This document shows positions 19,410-29,737 of a stretch of 64,000 nucleotides of DNA, piece by piece. The notes beneath the pieces are model-generated. The model was not told the origin of the DNA. It saw only the letters and a list, made by a program, of their open reading frames with translations, and ran no database searches. Source of the DNA: Aliidiomarina soli (lineage in GTDB: Bacteria > Pseudomonadota > Gammaproteobacteria > Enterobacterales > Alteromonadaceae); contig NZ_PIPO01000006.1 in the NCBI RefSeq assembly GCF_003986975.1, positions 226,288 through 290,287 of the forward strand, given 5' to 3'. Within the stretch, counting starts at the first letter, position 1, and each line of letters starts with the position of its first letter. Position numbers and translations under genes: made by a program.

Positions 19410-20915
19410 TTATTCGCCAGCCTCGGCACCAGCACGGCTGAGCAGGAACTGAGTTAACAGAGGAACCGGGCGACCGGTTGAGCCTTTGTTTTTGCCGCCT
19501 TGCCAGGCGGTACCGGCGATATCCATATGCGCCCACTGGTATTTCTTGGTAAAGCGCGAGAGGAAACAGGCGGCGGTAATGGTACCCGCCGGACGGCCGC
19601 CTAAGTTGGTCATGTCGGCAAACGGACTGTCGAGCATGTCCTGATACTCATCCCACAAGGGTAAGCGCCAGGCGCGGTCACTGCTTTGTTCACCGGCATT
19701 GATCAGTTCATGAGCGAGCGGGTTATGGCTACTGAGGACTGCACTGGCGTGGGCACCGAGAGCTATAACACAGGCTCCGGTCAGGGTTGCCAGGTCGACG
19801 ACGGACTCTGGATTAAAGCGCTCAACATAGGTCAGTGCATCGCACAGTACCAGGCGCCCTTCGGCGTCGGTGTTGAGAACTTCTACGGTCTGCCCTGACA
19901 TGGTGGTGAGCACGTCGCCGGGGCGATAGGCTTTGCCGTCAGGCATGTTTTCACAGCCGGCAAGAACACCGATGACATTAATAGGCAACTGCAGTTCAGC
20001 CAGTGCCTGCATGGTGCCAAGGACACCGGCGGCACCACCCATGTCGTATTTCATTTCATCCATCGCTTCAGACGGTTTGATTGAGATACCACCGGAATCA
20101 AAGGTCAGCCCTTTTCCGACTAATACGATAGGGGCTTTGTCATCGCTAGCGCCCTGGTAATGCATCAGGGTCATCACGGGTGGATTGGCAGAGCCTTCCG
20201 ACACGGCGAGATAGGCGTTCATGCCAAGTTCAGCCATTTGTTCGCGTTCAACCCGCTCAACACGCAGATTGTCGTAATTTTCCGCTACGTTCTCTGCCTG
20301 TTCTGCAAGCCAGACCGGATTGCAGATATTCGGTGGCATATTACCGGCGTCGCGGCACAGGTGAACCCCTTTGGATACGGCCAGGCCATGATTGATAGCC
20401 CGTTCGCCAAGGTTGAGCTCGCGGCGGGTTGGGACGTTGAAGACCAGCTTGCGCAACGGACGACGAGGCTCTTCTTTTTTGGTCTTAAGCTGGTTAAAGG
20501 TGTACAGGCTGCTGTGGGCGGCTTCAACCGCCTGACGTACTTTCCAGTAGGTATCACGGCCTTTGACATGCAGCTCGCTGAGGAAGCAGATGGCTTCCAT
20601 CGAGCCGGTTTCATTGAGGTTGGCGATGGTTTTGCTGATGATTTGCTTATACTGACGCTCATCGAGCTCGCGTTCTTTGCCACAACCAACCAGAAGTACG
20701 CGCTCACTAAGGATATTAGGCACATTGTGCAACAGCAGCATTTGTCCGGCTTTGCCTTCAAGATCGCCACGGCGTAACAGGTTGCTGATATAGCCGTCGC
20801 TGACGGTGTCCAGTTGCTCGGCAGCGGGAGATAAACGGCGCGGCTCAAAAACGCCGACTACAATACAGGCTGAACGCTGTTTTTCGGGACTGCCGCTTTT
20901 TACATTAAATTCCAT
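19410..20915 (-). CDS. pepA: Cytosol (leucyl) aminopeptidase PepA
   Basis: 501 residues from [18 protein letters not shown] lies upstream of this ATG, and the E. coli protein starts at the same place. The M17 active-site signature NTDAEGR lies near residue 348, and the metal-binding [16 protein letters not shown] segment is near 260. PepA removes N-terminal residues from peptides; in E. coli it also binds DNA as a co-regulator. It is divergent from lptF, with a minus-strand TATAAT at 20955-20960 as a possible -10 element. Confidence 0.97.
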   Translation of the reverse strand: MEFNVKSGSPEKQRSACIVVGVFEPRRLSPAAEQLDTVSDGYISNLLRRGDLEGKAGQMLLLHNVPNILSERVLLVGCGKERELDERQYKQIISKTIANLNETGSMEAICFLSELHVKGRDTYWKVRQAVEAAHSSLYTFNQLKTKKEEPRRPLRKLVFNVPTRRELNLGERAINHGLAVSKGVHLCRDAGNMPPNICNPVWLAEQAENVAENYDNLRVERVEREQMAELGMNAYLAVSEGSANPPVMTLMHYQGASDDKAPIVLVGKGLTFDSGGISIKPSEAMDEMKYDMGGAAGVLGTMQALAELQLPINVIGVLAGCENMPDGKAYRPGDVLTTMSGQTVEVLNTDAEGRLVLCDALTYVERFNPESVVDLATLTGACVIALGAHASAVLSSHNPLAHELINAGEQSSDRAWRLPLWDEYQDMLDSPFADMTNLGGRPAGTITAACFLSRFTKKYQWAHMDIAGTAWQGGKNKGSTGRPVPLLTQFLLSRAGAEAGE

Positions 20916-21096
20916 GGTGACTCCCATTTCTGGTGAATTCCAAACAAGCATGGCATTATACGTCGAATCCATGGGTCGAACTCATGACGCGAGCCTATGC
21001 TGAATATTGGCTTGCAGGGCTATTCTTATGAAAACGACAAGTTTACCTAAATACTCGCTTATTTCCAGTGAAAAGCAAGGTTAAGAGAACTATTAC

Positions 21097-22203
21097 GTGC
21101 GCATTTTTCGTTACTTAACTCGCGAAACATTCAAAGCCCAGCTCGCTGTTTTTACCGTGCTGATGGTTATTTTTCTAAGCCAGCAGTTTGTTTCTGTGCT
21201 GGCTGATGCTTCAGAAGGCAGTATACCAGCCGGACTCATTCTCCAGGTGCTGGGATTGCAGTTGCCTGCGTTAGCGGCGCTGATCCTGCCAATTAGCCTG
21301 TTTTTGGGCATTTTGATGGCTCATGGGCGTATCTATGCCGACAATGAAATGGCGGTGTTACATGCCTGCGGCGTCAGCGAATGGTACGTCACCCGGGTCA
21401 CCCTGGTGCTCTCGTCTGCGTTGGCATGTATGACCGCGGTGCTTACCTTATGGCTCGGGCCATGGGCGCTGAGTCAGGAGTATGAGATTGCAGAACGGGC
21501 GCGGATGGAAGCCGGACTGAGCGCGGTTCAGACCGGACGCTTTCAGCAGGCGGCGAGTCAGAACGCGGTCATTTTTGTTGAACGTCAGGAATCGGATGGC
21601 ACTCTGAGCGGGGTTTTCGTCGCCCAGTTGCCGGAACGTGCAGAGCTGCGCGGTGAACGGGCGAGTGTGGTCATGGCTGAAACGGGCACGGTCAATTCGG
21701 ACGGTGCCGGGGCCCAGACTCTGGTACTGGAAAACGGACGGCGTTATTCACAACATGTGATCGATCTCGATCATCAGGTGATGCAGTTTGACCGCTATCA
21801 AATGCAAATCCGCGAGCAGGAAGTGGATCAGGAGCGGCGACGTTTAGAAGCGATTCCTACTTTTGAGCTGGCCGGTCGCGACGATTACCAGGCACAAGCC
21901 GAGTTGCAGTGGCGCATTGCCATTCCACTGGCGATGCCCCTGCTTACTCTGATTGCGGTGCCACTATCGCGGGTTAATCCGCGGCAGGGGAAATTCGCCC
22001 GCATGGGGCCTGCATTGTTAATTTACCTGGGGTATTTCCTGGTACTCATGGCTGCTAAACGGGCACTGGGTGATGGTGCGTTTTCACCCGTGATTGGCTT
22101 GTGGTGGATCCATGTGGCGCTGGCCGTGTTTGGATTCTTACTGGTATTTAAAGGGCGTTCCGCGGGGCAGAAAGTGGTGGCCAGAATCAGGGGGCGTAGC
22201 TGA
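21097..22203 (+). CDS. lptF: LPS export permease LptF
   Basis: 368 residues, with a GTG start at 21097 preceded by AGAG. Three hydrophobic segments lie in the N-terminal 120 residues and three in the C-terminal third, around a periplasmic jellyroll; this is the LptF/LptG topology. With LptG and the LptB ATPase it extracts lipopolysaccharide from the inner membrane. The stop overlaps the lptG start by one base (TGATG). As in E. coli it is divergent from pepA. Confidence 0.95.
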   Translation: MRIFRYLTRETFKAQLAVFTVLMVIFLSQQFVSVLADASEGSIPAGLILQVLGLQLPALAALILPISLFLGILMAHGRIYADNEMAVLHACGVSEWYVTRVTLVLSSALACMTAVLTLWLGPWALSQEYEIAERARMEAGLSAVQTGRFQQAASQNAVIFVERQESDGTLSGVFVAQLPERAELRGERASVVMAETGTVNSDGAGAQTLVLENGRRYSQHVIDLDHQVMQFDRYQMQIREQEVDQERRRLEAIPTFELAGRDDYQAQAELQWRIAIPLAMPLLTLIAVPLSRVNPRQGKFARMGPALLIYLGYFLVLMAAKRALGDGAFSPVIGLWWIHVALAVFGFLLVFKGRSAGQKVVARIRGRS

Positions 22204-23273
22204 TGTTCAGTATTCTAGACCGTTACATCGGTAAAACCGTGTTAACCACCACAGCCCTTAGCCTGGCGGTACTGGCTGGGCTAAGCGGTTTGATCCGCTT
22301 TGTTGAGCAGGTGCGTAGTATTGGCCGCGGCAGTTACGACATGATGGACGTGCTGGCGTTTGTATTCCTTAGCGTACCGCGTGATGTGGAGCAATTTTTC
22401 CCCATGGCAACACTGCTGGGGGGCTTAATTGGGATGGGCATGCTGGCCAGTAACAGTGAGCTGGTGGTTATGATGGCGGCTGGCCGATCGCGGCTTGATA
22501 TTGTTGGCTCAGTGATGAAGTCGGCGATTATTATGATGCTGGCGATTACCGCAATTGGCGAGTGGGTGGCGCCGCAGATGGAAAGTAAGGCGCGTCAGTT
22601 GCGTGCCCAGGCGATATCGGGCGGTAGCCTGATCAGCGGCCCGCAAGGGCAGTGGGCACGGGACGGCAGCCAGTTTATCAATATTGGTGAAGTGCAGGAC
22701 ACGGGATTGCTGCTGGACGTGACGATTTACCAGTTTTCAGAACAACGCAAACTGGAACGGGTCATTCGTGGTGAAAGTGCTCAGTATGCTGATGACGGCT
22801 GGCGGGTACGCAATGTGCGCTATACCGAAATGCAGGAAGATGCGATTGACAATTACCGGCTGGCGAGTTGGGTCTGGCGCTCAGGCCTGACCCCGGACAA
22901 GCTTGGGGTGTTAACGGTTAACCCAGAAGCCTTGCCTATCCGGGGATTGCGTGGGTATGTCAATTATCTGCACAGCAATAACCAGGATGCCAGTCGCTAT
23001 GAGTTGGCGTTATGGCGCAAAACGCTGGCGCCTCTGACTGTCGCGGTGATGTTATTGGTGGCCTTGTCTTTTATTTTCGGCCCACTGCGCTCGGTAACCA
23101 TGGGCGCAAGGATTCTGTTAGGGGTCATTACTGGTTTCGTCTTTCATATGTCGAACGAAGTGTTTGGGCCGGTTTCCCAGGTCTATAATCTGCCGCCAGC
23201 GTTAGGGGCGGTGTTACCGAGCCTTTTATTCGCCAGTGCGGCAATCTATATATTGCACCGACAACGGGTTTAG
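22203..23273 (+). CDS. lptG: LPS export permease LptG
   Basis: 356 residues with the same 3+3 membrane topology and periplasmic domain as LptF. Conserved segments are DVLAFVFLSVPRDVEQFFPMATLLG and the final PPALGAVLPSLLFA segment. It is the partner of LptF in the LptB2FG transporter. Translation is probably coupled to lptF through the one-base overlap, and a terminator follows at once. Confidence 0.95.
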   Translation: MFSILDRYIGKTVLTTTALSLAVLAGLSGLIRFVEQVRSIGRGSYDMMDVLAFVFLSVPRDVEQFFPMATLLGGLIGMGMLASNSELVVMMAAGRSRLDIVGSVMKSAIIMMLAITAIGEWVAPQMESKARQLRAQAISGGSLISGPQGQWARDGSQFINIGEVQDTGLLLDVTIYQFSEQRKLERVIRGESAQYADDGWRVRNVRYTEMQEDAIDNYRLASWVWRSGLTPDKLGVLTVNPEALPIRGLRGYVNYLHSNNQDASRYELALWRKTLAPLTVAVMLLVALSFIFGPLRSVTMGARILLGVITGFVFHMSNEVFGPVSQVYNLPPALGAVLPSLLFASAAIYILHRQRV

Positions 23274-23277
23274 CCGA

Positions 23278-23308
23278 CAAAAAAACGCCTGACTAGCAGG
23301 CGTTTTTT
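23278..23308. terminator. Terminator after lptG, probably bidirectional
   Basis: CGCCTG (23286-23291) pairs with CAGGCG (23297-23302) across a 5-base loop. The stem is extended by A-T pairs and flanked by an A-run on one side and six T on the other, so it can also end transcription of the convergent RDD gene. Confidence 0.9.
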
Positions 23309-23346
23309 GTCTATATGTTAGTTATATATGTTACTTAGGTTGTTGG

Positions 23347-23850
23347 TTATTTAAGGCGCCGCCAGTTGCGTAATTTATTGGCTTCGGCGCTTAATTCGAT
23401 GACCTCACAGCCTGCGACCCGGTCATGCCAGCCCAGCTTCTCCCGCGAAAATAACACGCCGATATTGCTTAAACCGAACGCTGCTAATAGCAGCCGAATG
23501 GTTGCTTGCTTCCAGCTAATGCCGGAACCATCGGTATTCTGTACCTTCATTCGCCAGGCGCGCATGCCAATGGTTTGACCGCCGCGAACCCAGAACCCGG
23601 CAAAAAACCAAAACACCACAGCTATCAGATAAGCCTGAAACAGCAGATTGCCTTCCAGAACGCTGGCATGGTCGGTGTCGGCCGGAAGTGTTACCAGGTT
23701 GCTGGCAACCAATATAGCAACAAAAGCCAGCGCGAGCCCGGAAGCAAGCATCAGGATAGCGGTAATCGCCAGAAGATCGTATACCCATGCGCCAACGCGA
23801 CGGAAAAATCCGGCGCGGGGAAAGACGGTGTGGTCGGGGTTTGCGGACAT
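23347..23850 (-). CDS. RDD family membrane protein
   Basis: 167 residues with the RDD-family arrangement: arginines and aspartate near the N-terminus (FFRRVGAWVYDLLAI), a loop with GGQTIGMRAWRMKV, and GWHDRVAGCEVI near the C-terminus, around three or four membrane segments. The function of the family is not settled. It converges on lptG. Confidence 0.85.
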   Translation of the reverse strand: MSANPDHTVFPRAGFFRRVGAWVYDLLAITAILMLASGLALAFVAILVASNLVTLPADTDHASVLEGNLLFQAYLIAVVFWFFAGFWVRGGQTIGMRAWRMKVQNTDGSGISWKQATIRLLLAAFGLSNIGVLFSREKLGWHDRVAGCEVIELSAEANKLRNWRRLK

Positions 23851-23917
23851 AACCGAGTCTCATGTTTAAAACTTGAACGGGGACGCATGATAACATGAAA
23901 TTTCTGTGAAATTCCCC

Positions 23918-23945
23918 TTGATTCAACTCAGTGCGCGGGTATAAT
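23918..23945 (+). promoter_or_regulatory. Sigma-70 promoter of tRNA-Leu
   Basis: TTGATT (23918-23923), a 16-base spacer and a perfect TATAAT (23940-23945) are followed by a GC-rich discriminator, about 49 bases upstream of the mature tRNA. Confidence 0.8.
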
Positions 23946-23993
23946 GCCTCTCGCTTTGACGGCACTTTTAGCGCAGTCGGGCAGCCCTCCTAA

Positions 23994-24080
23994 GCCTGGG
24001 TGGCGAAATTGGTAGACGCAGCGGATTCAAAATCCGCCGGGGTTAAACCCGTGTCGGTTCGAGTCCGACCCTAGGCACCA
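23994..24080 (+). tRNA. tRNA-Leu (anticodon CAA)
   Basis: 87 bases with encoded CCA. The acceptor stem GCCTGGG pairs with CCTAGGC (one G-U pair). The anticodon stem GCGGA/TCCGC encloses the loop TTCAAAA, with anticodon CAA at 24028-24030. A long class II variable arm (GGGGTTAAACCC) and a T arm with GGTTCGAGTCC are visible. It decodes UUG. The tRNA ends 354 bases before the next gene. Confidence 0.97.
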
Positions 24081-24434
24081 TATCGTTTGATTCCTCTGTT
24101 ATATATAACGTGTTACATAGTAAGGTTTTTGGCCTCATCTCATTGCGTTTCTTTCCTTACAAGACCGCGGTTAAGTGCGCCAGGACTTGATTTGTCTGTT
24201 CGAGTTAAAGCGTTGATCACTAATTGCTTGATGAAAATCGAGAACATTGATACGGTCTACTCAGGGATGTAAAAAGAACGTAAAGGGATTTACCGTGTCA
24301 ATTCACAGCACTACTTCCATTGACTCACACCCCCTCTGTACTCGTCGTTCAAATATCCTGCAAGAAAGCAAATGTCATTGTATGCGCGGTCATGACTTCG
24401 CATAGGATGAATCAATAACTAATGGAGATAGAGT
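24081..24434. other. Non-coding stretch between tRNA-Leu and the lipoprotein gene
   Basis: 354 bases with no convincing coding region. No repeat of the tRNA 3' end and no integrase are visible, so there is no evidence that the tRNA is an occupied attachment site. The region is more AT-rich than the flanking core genes and must contain the promoter for the lipoprotein gene, but I could not pick a clear one. Confidence 0.5.
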
Positions 24435-24962
24435 ATGAAGAAGTTGCTCTTCGGCGCGCCTATTATTTTGGCTTTAACTGGTTGCGTGAGTGATACAGAT
24501 TTTGTGAAAAACGGAACCATGGATTTCAATGGGACTATTACCGTTGGCGAAGCTCTGGATAGCTGGAAAAGCTGTGAAAGAAGAGAGTGGGAAGAATTTG
24601 AGACCGATAATGGTGTGCAAGTTGTTCAGTTTTCCTGTCAACATAAGATCGATCAGTTTATTTCCCGCACAAAGAGCTTATTGCCAGAAAATGAGTTAGA
24701 AGACGCTGACCACCTGGATATTGATTCAAATTTACAAATTTTCCAGTTTACGATAAATCGAGATCAGACGTTTCAAATTGATAATGTTCAAATAAGAACA
24801 ACATGGGCGGATGGTACTTCATTCGAAGACTCGCAGGAACCGGTTGAGCAATTACAAACCGCCTATGCTAATCAACTTAACTTTGATCCGAATGAGCTGG
24901 ACAGTGCAGCTGCGGCGCAGACGGCTTATGTTTTTATGGTTATTAAATCAAGAGCTAATTAA
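24435..24962 (+). CDS. Hypothetical lipoprotein
   Basis: 175 residues. The N-terminus MKKLLFGAPIILALTGC is a lipoprotein signal with lipobox LTGC (Cys17), so the mature protein is membrane-anchored. The rest is soluble and acidic with two further cysteines (KSCERR, FSCQHK) that could pair. I do not recognise a family. The start is supported by GGAGAT. It precedes a DUF805 gene by 37 bases and may share its transcript. Confidence 0.75.
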   Translation: MKKLLFGAPIILALTGCVSDTDFVKNGTMDFNGTITVGEALDSWKSCERREWEEFETDNGVQVVQFSCQHKIDQFISRTKSLLPENELEDADHLDIDSNLQIFQFTINRDQTFQIDNVQIRTTWADGTSFEDSQEPVEQLQTAYANQLNFDPNELDSAAAAQTAYVFMVIKSRAN

Positions 24963-24999
24963 ATTTTATCAGGTACATCACACACAATAAGGAAACTAT

Positions 25000-25371
25000 A
25001 TGAACTGGTATTTAAAAGTGCTACAACAGTATGCAGTATTTCAGGGGCGGGCACGCCGCAAAGAATACTGGATGTTTGTACTTTTCAACTTAATTGTAAG
25101 CATTATTCTTGGCTTTATTGATGCTGGCATAGGTACTTTCAATGCGGAAACTGGGCTAGGGTTACTCAGCGGTGTGTATGCACTCGCAATATTTATTCCA
25201 AGTCTGGCTGTTCTGGTGCGGAGACTGCATGACACAGGACGGTCAGGTTGGTGGATTTTAATCGCATTCATTCCGTTAATCGGTGCGATCGTACTGCTTA
25301 TATTTTTAGTTCAGGACAGCAAACCCGAAGACAATAAATATGGTAGCAATCCAAAAGCAATAGCTGCCTAA
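25000..25371 (+). CDS. DUF805 inner membrane protein (YhaH/YhaI-like)
   Basis: 123 residues with the DUF805 hallmarks: FQGRARRKEYWMFVLFN at residues 14-30, two central membrane segments, LAVLVRRLHDTGRSGWW near 70, then a last membrane segment and a polar tail (SKPEDNKYGSNP). Function is not established for the family. A strong terminator follows at once. Confidence 0.88.
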   Translation: MNWYLKVLQQYAVFQGRARRKEYWMFVLFNLIVSIILGFIDAGIGTFNAETGLGLLSGVYALAIFIPSLAVLVRRLHDTGRSGWWILIAFIPLIGAIVLLIFLVQDSKPEDNKYGSNPKAIAA

Positions 25372-25402
25372 GGTTAGTATCAAAAGATAATCAGGTCTTC
25401 TA

Positions 25403-25435
25403 AAAGCGCGACTTGTAAAAGTCGCGCTTTTTTTC
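25403..25435 (+). terminator. Rho-independent terminator after the DUF805 gene
   Basis: AAAGCGCGAC (25403-25412) pairs with GTCGCGCTTT (25421-25430) across an 8-base loop, followed by further T. Confidence 0.9.
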
Positions 25436-25466
25436 TTTAGTCACTAGCCTCCCACGTTTTCGTCGC

Positions 25467-25487
25467 TCTTCACTCTTCACTCTTCAC
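25467..25487. repeat. Three tandem copies of the 7-mer TCTTCAC
   Basis: Exact tandem copies at 25467-25473, 25474-25480 and 25481-25487. They lie in the gene-free 25436-25700 stretch, which also contains a small inverted repeat (GGGCTT/AAGCCC, 25558-25575). No coding region is seen there. Confidence 0.7.
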
Positions 25488-25700
25488 GCACCGAATCCCC
25501 AGGCGCTGATCTAGGGTTGCTGGTGTCACTCATGTTAACCTCGCCTAATCTCACTTTGGGCTTCCAGTTAAGCCCAGCGTAATCCGGCCTGGCTTTGCCG
25601 TGCTTATAGCTCGCGAATACCGGTCAGAAGGCGCATAGTGAGCAGCTGGTGCGGATGCATCATCCAGGTAGATTTGTTAGGTGGCAGAAGGGACGTGTTT

Positions 25701-26483
25701 ATGCGCAATTTAGTTTCTGAGCGGGTGACTCAGGTTCATCACTGGAGCGACACATTATTTAGTTTTAAGACGACCCGGCGGCCAACCTTTACCTTTGAGA
25801 ACGGGCAGTTTGTGTTGATTGGTTTACGCGTTGAGGGTAAGCCACTGCTGCGGGCATACAGCATCGCAAGTGCAAACTATGAAAGTGAACTGGAATTTTT
25901 GAGTGTGAAAGTACCGGGTGGAGCGCTGACATCCAGACTGCAACACTTGCAGGTTGATGATGAGATCCTTCTGTCGACTCGTCCCACGGGGAGCCTGGTT
26001 CCTGGCCATTTGGTTCCCGGCAAGCACTTGTATTTGCTTGCGACGGGGACCGGGTTAGCGCCTTTCATGAGTATTATTAAAGATCCCGATATTTATGAGC
26101 GGTTTGACAAGGTTATTCTTGTTCACGGCGCACGTTTCATAACCGAGTTAGCCTACCAGCAAACAATTTGCGATGAACTGCCTGGCAATGAGTTCTTTGG
26201 TGACTGGGTCCGCGACAAGCTGCTCTATTACCCAACGGTTACGCGTGAGCCCTTTCGTACTGAGGTGCACCAACGCCGCATTACTCACTTAATTGAAACC
26301 AATACCCTGACAGAGCAACTTAATATGCCGGCATTAAACCCTGAGCATGACCGACTAATGCTATGTGGCAACGACCATATGCTTGAAGATTGCATGAGGT
26401 TATTGACCGAACGGGGGTTTCAGAAGGCCACGTCGCGGCGGCAGGGGGATTTTGTTGTAGAGCAGGCTTTTCTGGAAAAATAA
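25701..26483 (+). CDS. fpr: Ferredoxin/flavodoxin-NADP reductase
   Basis: 260 residues. The FAD-binding segment RAYSIASANYE lies near 53-63, GGALTSRLQ near 76, and the NADP-binding LATGTGLAPFMSII near 112; the C-terminus is VEQAFLEK, the compact bacterial FPR pattern. It moves electrons between NADPH and ferredoxin or flavodoxin. The ATG at 25701 is chosen; the frame is open further upstream but those residues match nothing expected. It stands alone between a repeat-bearing spacer and a chemoreceptor gene. Confidence 0.92.
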   Translation: MRNLVSERVTQVHHWSDTLFSFKTTRRPTFTFENGQFVLIGLRVEGKPLLRAYSIASANYESELEFLSVKVPGGALTSRLQHLQVDDEILLSTRPTGSLVPGHLVPGKHLYLLATGTGLAPFMSIIKDPDIYERFDKVILVHGARFITELAYQQTICDELPGNEFFGDWVRDKLLYYPTVTREPFRTEVHQRRITHLIETNTLTEQLNMPALNPEHDRLMLCGNDHMLEDCMRLLTERGFQKATSRRQGDFVVEQAFLEK

Positions 26484-26756
26484 GTAAAAACGCGCGGCCT
26501 GTTTACGTTAGCAAATAGTACACGTTTGGCTGGCGAGCTTTACGTGCTTTCACTGTGCTGATATTCGGCTTGAAACGCTTGCTAAAAGTTTCAGGAATGA
26601 CACATCTTGGATACACATTTAGCGAGTTTGGAGTGAGTTTAATTGTAGTGTACTTACAGTAACCTTTGCTTGTTTAGCTATCTCACCTGAGATATTGAGA
26701 ACGAATGATGCTCTTTTATACTTTCTGCTTTGAATTTGACCAATGGATATGGGTAT

Positions 26757-28052
26757 ATGTTTGGTAGCAAAAGGCGTTCTCAACTGGCAGGTTTGAGTCA
26801 GCGAGTCGAACAGCTTGAACAGCAAATGGCGGCAGTTGACGAGAATGTGACGCGTATTGATTTCACTCCTGAAGGGTATGTTATTACTGCGAACGAGGTA
26901 TTTCTTCGCGGTATGCAATACCAGTTGAGTGACGTGCAGGCCAAGCATCATCGTATGTTTTGTAGCAAAGAAGAACGCGAGTCACCGAACTATCGCCGAT
27001 TCTGGTCTCAACTTGCCGCAGGTGAGGTTCAGCATGGACGTTTCCTGCGCTTAAAGGGCGATGGCTCAGTTTGTTGGTTGGATGCGACCTATTTTCCAGT
27101 TCGCGACGCAAGTGGTCGGGTGACATCGATAATGAAGATCGCCAATGAGGTTACTAAGGACGTACACGCGCTGGAGCAGGAGCGGGCAATTAGTGACGCC
27201 ATCAATCGTTCCATGGCGGTTATTGAATTTAGTCCGGATGGCGACATACGCTCGGCGAACGATAATTTCCTTAATGCGGTGGGATACAGTAAGTCAGAGG
27301 TTGTGGGTAAGCATCATCGAATTTTCTGTGATGATGAATTCTACAACAACCACCCGAAATTTTGGCAAGCGCTGGCGCAAGGCGAATACAAAACGGGTCA
27401 GTTTAAACGCTTTCGCCGGGATGGCGAGATTATCTGGCTGGAAGCAAGCTACAACCCGATTCTGGACGCCCAGGGTAAGGTAATTAAAGTTATCAAATTC
27501 GCAACTGACATTACCCAGCGAATAATTGCTGCCGAGCGGACCCGGGAAGTGGCAGAAATGGCCCTGGTGAGTTCAAGGCAAACCGCTGCGCTTATTGTTA
27601 AAGTGAAAAGCGCTATTGAGTCTTCCGTGGCTACCGGCACCTTGGTTAATCAGTCGAGTGATCAAATCGGTACGGTCGTTGAGCGCTTGCAGGGGCAGAC
27701 TAAGAACATCGAAGAAACCGTGCGAACGATTAATGGTCTTGCTGAGCAAACCAATTTGCTGGCGTTAAATGCGGCTATTGAAGCGGCGCGAGCGGGCGAG
27801 CAGGGACGTGGTTTTGCAGTCGTCGCGGACGAGGTGCGAAACCTTGCCCGGCGAACCACTCTGGCGACCGATGATATTGGCAGGGTGATGCAATTAAGTC
27901 GTGATATCGCAAATGAAATATCGTCGAGCACCGAGTCCATTGCGGAGCTGGCGCAGGAGAGTCATAGCAGTATTTCATTAGTTGAGAGTGTGATGACAGA
28001 AATAGAGGCGGGCGCAGAACATATCACTCAGGCAATCCAGCAGTTGAATTAG
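26757..28052 (+). CDS. Soluble methyl-accepting chemotaxis protein with two PAS domains
   Basis: 431 residues from the ATG at 26757 ([10 protein letters not shown]); a TTG nine codons upstream is possible. There is no membrane segment. A short N-terminal coiled coil is followed by two tandem PAS domains (about 36-150 and 160-270), each with a KHHR(M/I)FC motif and a W-containing last strand. A cytoplasmic signalling domain follows, with the hairpin tip [32 protein letters not shown] near residue 330. It should signal to CheA/CheW from the cytoplasm, probably sensing redox, oxygen or a small ligand. The signalling domain is short at the C-terminal side, ending soon after the hairpin, and there is no CheR-tethering pentapeptide. 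The ligand is unknown. Confidence 0.9.
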   Translation: MFGSKRRSQLAGLSQRVEQLEQQMAAVDENVTRIDFTPEGYVITANEVFLRGMQYQLSDVQAKHHRMFCSKEERESPNYRRFWSQLAAGEVQHGRFLRLKGDGSVCWLDATYFPVRDASGRVTSIMKIANEVTKDVHALEQERAISDAINRSMAVIEFSPDGDIRSANDNFLNAVGYSKSEVVGKHHRIFCDDEFYNNHPKFWQALAQGEYKTGQFKRFRRDGEIIWLEASYNPILDAQGKVIKVIKFATDITQRIIAAERTREVAEMALVSSRQTAALIVKVKSAIESSVATGTLVNQSSDQIGTVVERLQGQTKNIEETVRTINGLAEQTNLLALNAAIEAARAGEQGRGFAVVADEVRNLARRTTLATDDIGRVMQLSRDIANEISSSTESIAELAQESHSSISLVESVMTEIEAGAEHITQAIQQLN

Positions 28053-28095
28053 ACGCTGGAGTGCGGTGCGTAAATTCTGGCTCTGGGTCGCTTAC

Positions 28096-29640
28096 CTATT
28101 CTTTAAATCCCACCCGAAAGCCACCCCAGTGCTTACCATGGACATAAATCGGTACCGAGAGGTCGTGCAGGATCTCGCCGGTGTCTCTTTTATAAGTTTG
28201 CAGTAACAATGGGTGCTGGTGGTCGCCACAGCGACTACCGGTACGGTCATCGAAAATGCGTTTACTGCGGTTGTTGAGGAGGTCGGTCTGGTAGTTACCG
28301 GTCAGCGGCTTACTGAACTTTTTGTTGTGAGTCGGAAAGTAGCCCTTACGGTCCACAGCACCTGCATAGAGAACGTTGCCCAGGGTTTCTAATATTGGCT
28401 CCTGAATGGCTGGTAAATGGCGGTCCGTGTAGCTGTCGTACGGGGTCTGATATTTTTGCGGATTGGTATTGGCAATCGGCTTGTAGTCGTAACTAAACAC
28501 ATCAGACTCGTTCAGTTCACCATTGGCAATGGCCTTTTCAAAGCAACTCCCGACCGCGGCGGCCGCCTCTTTGGCAGCGACGAAAATGGGGGAGTAAAAG
28601 CTCTCGTGACTTGAATCACTAAGGTTGCTGTAAATGCTTTCAGTCTGTTCTGAAAGGGCCACCGCCTGCTGAGCAATCTGTGAACTCTTTTGCTCGACGT
28701 CGCGCAATGCGCCGGTTAACTCCTCGACGGACTGATTGACCCTTTCGCTGGTGTTCTGCAGGGTATCGCTGAGGGTTTCGAGGTGACCGACCGACTCGGT
28801 TGCGGTGTTAACCTGACCGGTGATGTCGTTGAAGTCGGCGGCGGTGGTGTTGAGATCCTGCTGCACTGCCGTACTCTGCTGTTGCAGTTGCTGCATGGCT
28901 TCAGCACTGTCGGCGCTTTGCTGGCGAATAGTGGAAAGCATGTCGGTGATTTCATGCGTGGCCGCTGCGGTCTTGGCGGCAAGACTGCGCACTTCATCAG
29001 CTACAACAGCAAACCCGCGGCCTTGCTCGCCGGCCCGGGCTGCTTCGATAGCGGCATTTAGCGCCAGTAGATTGGTTTGTTCAGCAACTTGTTCAATGAC
29101 CTGGGTAATACGCTGAATGTTATCGGCGCTATGGTGCAGCTGCTGGAGCTGGTTACTGGTGTCGGTGACTGAGGTGGCCAACAGGTTGAGGTTATCGACG
29201 ACCCCTTTAATACGCTGATCGGCGGCGGCTGTGGCGGTTGAGGTTTGTTGCAAATTGCCGGCAATTTGCTGCAGGTTGTCATTCAGGTGTCGGCTGGTAT
29301 CAGACAGGTTCTGACTGGCGGAGCCGAGCTCGCGACTGGCATCGCTGCTGTGGTGAATTTGCTGGCTGAGGCCGTCAATAAAAAAAGATACCTCGGCAGA
29401 GCCAATTGCAAGCCGCGAGGTGGCATCGGTAATGGCAGCGACATCCAGTTCATCGCCAGCGTCGGTCTGTGTCTGGTCGACTTGAGCGCGCTGTTGTCGG
29501 CTTAACAGGATGATCAGGCCGCAGGCAGCGACAAGCATCGGCGACAGGCTTAACCAGGCTGGCATGTTAAAGCTGAGTGACAGCGTATGCAGAACCACAA
29601 TACCGAGCAGGACAATAGCAGAAATCCATATATGAGCCAT
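28096..29640 (-). CDS. Methyl-accepting chemotaxis protein with C-terminal sensor-like domain
   Basis: 514 residues from the ATG at 29640, with AGGTG upstream (the GTG at 29649 overlaps that site). Two membrane helices (about 1-22 and 28-48) lie next to each other with almost no periplasmic loop. The signalling domain has its tip, [20 protein letters not shown], near residues 190-215. It is followed by about 180 residues of a distinct globular domain from about 335 ([16 protein letters not shown]... to [13 protein letters not shown]). The closing GGFRVGF resembles the last strand of Cache-like folds. The order is therefore membrane anchor, signalling domain, then sensor, the reverse of classical receptors. 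It converges on the soluble PAS receptor. Confidence 0.88.
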   Translation of the reverse strand: MAHIWISAIVLLGIVVLHTLSLSFNMPAWLSLSPMLVAACGLIILLSRQQRAQVDQTQTDAGDELDVAAITDATSRLAIGSAEVSFFIDGLSQQIHHSSDASRELGSASQNLSDTSRHLNDNLQQIAGNLQQTSTATAAADQRIKGVVDNLNLLATSVTDTSNQLQQLHHSADNIQRITQVIEQVAEQTNLLALNAAIEAARAGEQGRGFAVVADEVRSLAAKTAAATHEITDMLSTIRQQSADSAEAMQQLQQQSTAVQQDLNTTAADFNDITGQVNTATESVGHLETLSDTLQNTSERVNQSVEELTGALRDVEQKSSQIAQQAVALSEQTESIYSNLSDSSHESFYSPIFVAAKEAAAAVGSCFEKAIANGELNESDVFSYDYKPIANTNPQKYQTPYDSYTDRHLPAIQEPILETLGNVLYAGAVDRKGYFPTHNKKFSKPLTGNYQTDLLNNRSKRIFDDRTGSRCGDHQHPLLLQTYKRDTGEILHDLSVPIYVHGKHWGGFRVGFKE

Positions 29641-29737
29641 TGAGAGCACCTATTAGTTATAATTATTAAGTGCTTATATTGTTAACATAATTTACGCTCA
29701 AAGTAGTGCTTTTACGACCAAGGTCGAGTGATTTCAG

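Noticed and set aside
20160..20777. 205-codon plus-strand reading frame opposite pepA
   Set aside because: PepA on the other strand is unmistakable; the antisense frame reflects codon bias only.
23994..24080. tRNA-Leu as attachment site of an integrated element
   Set aside because: No integrase and no second copy of the tRNA 3' end is visible downstream within the window.
24087..24272. 61-codon reading frame after tRNA-Leu
   Set aside because: No ribosome binding site, irregular composition and no recognisable feature.
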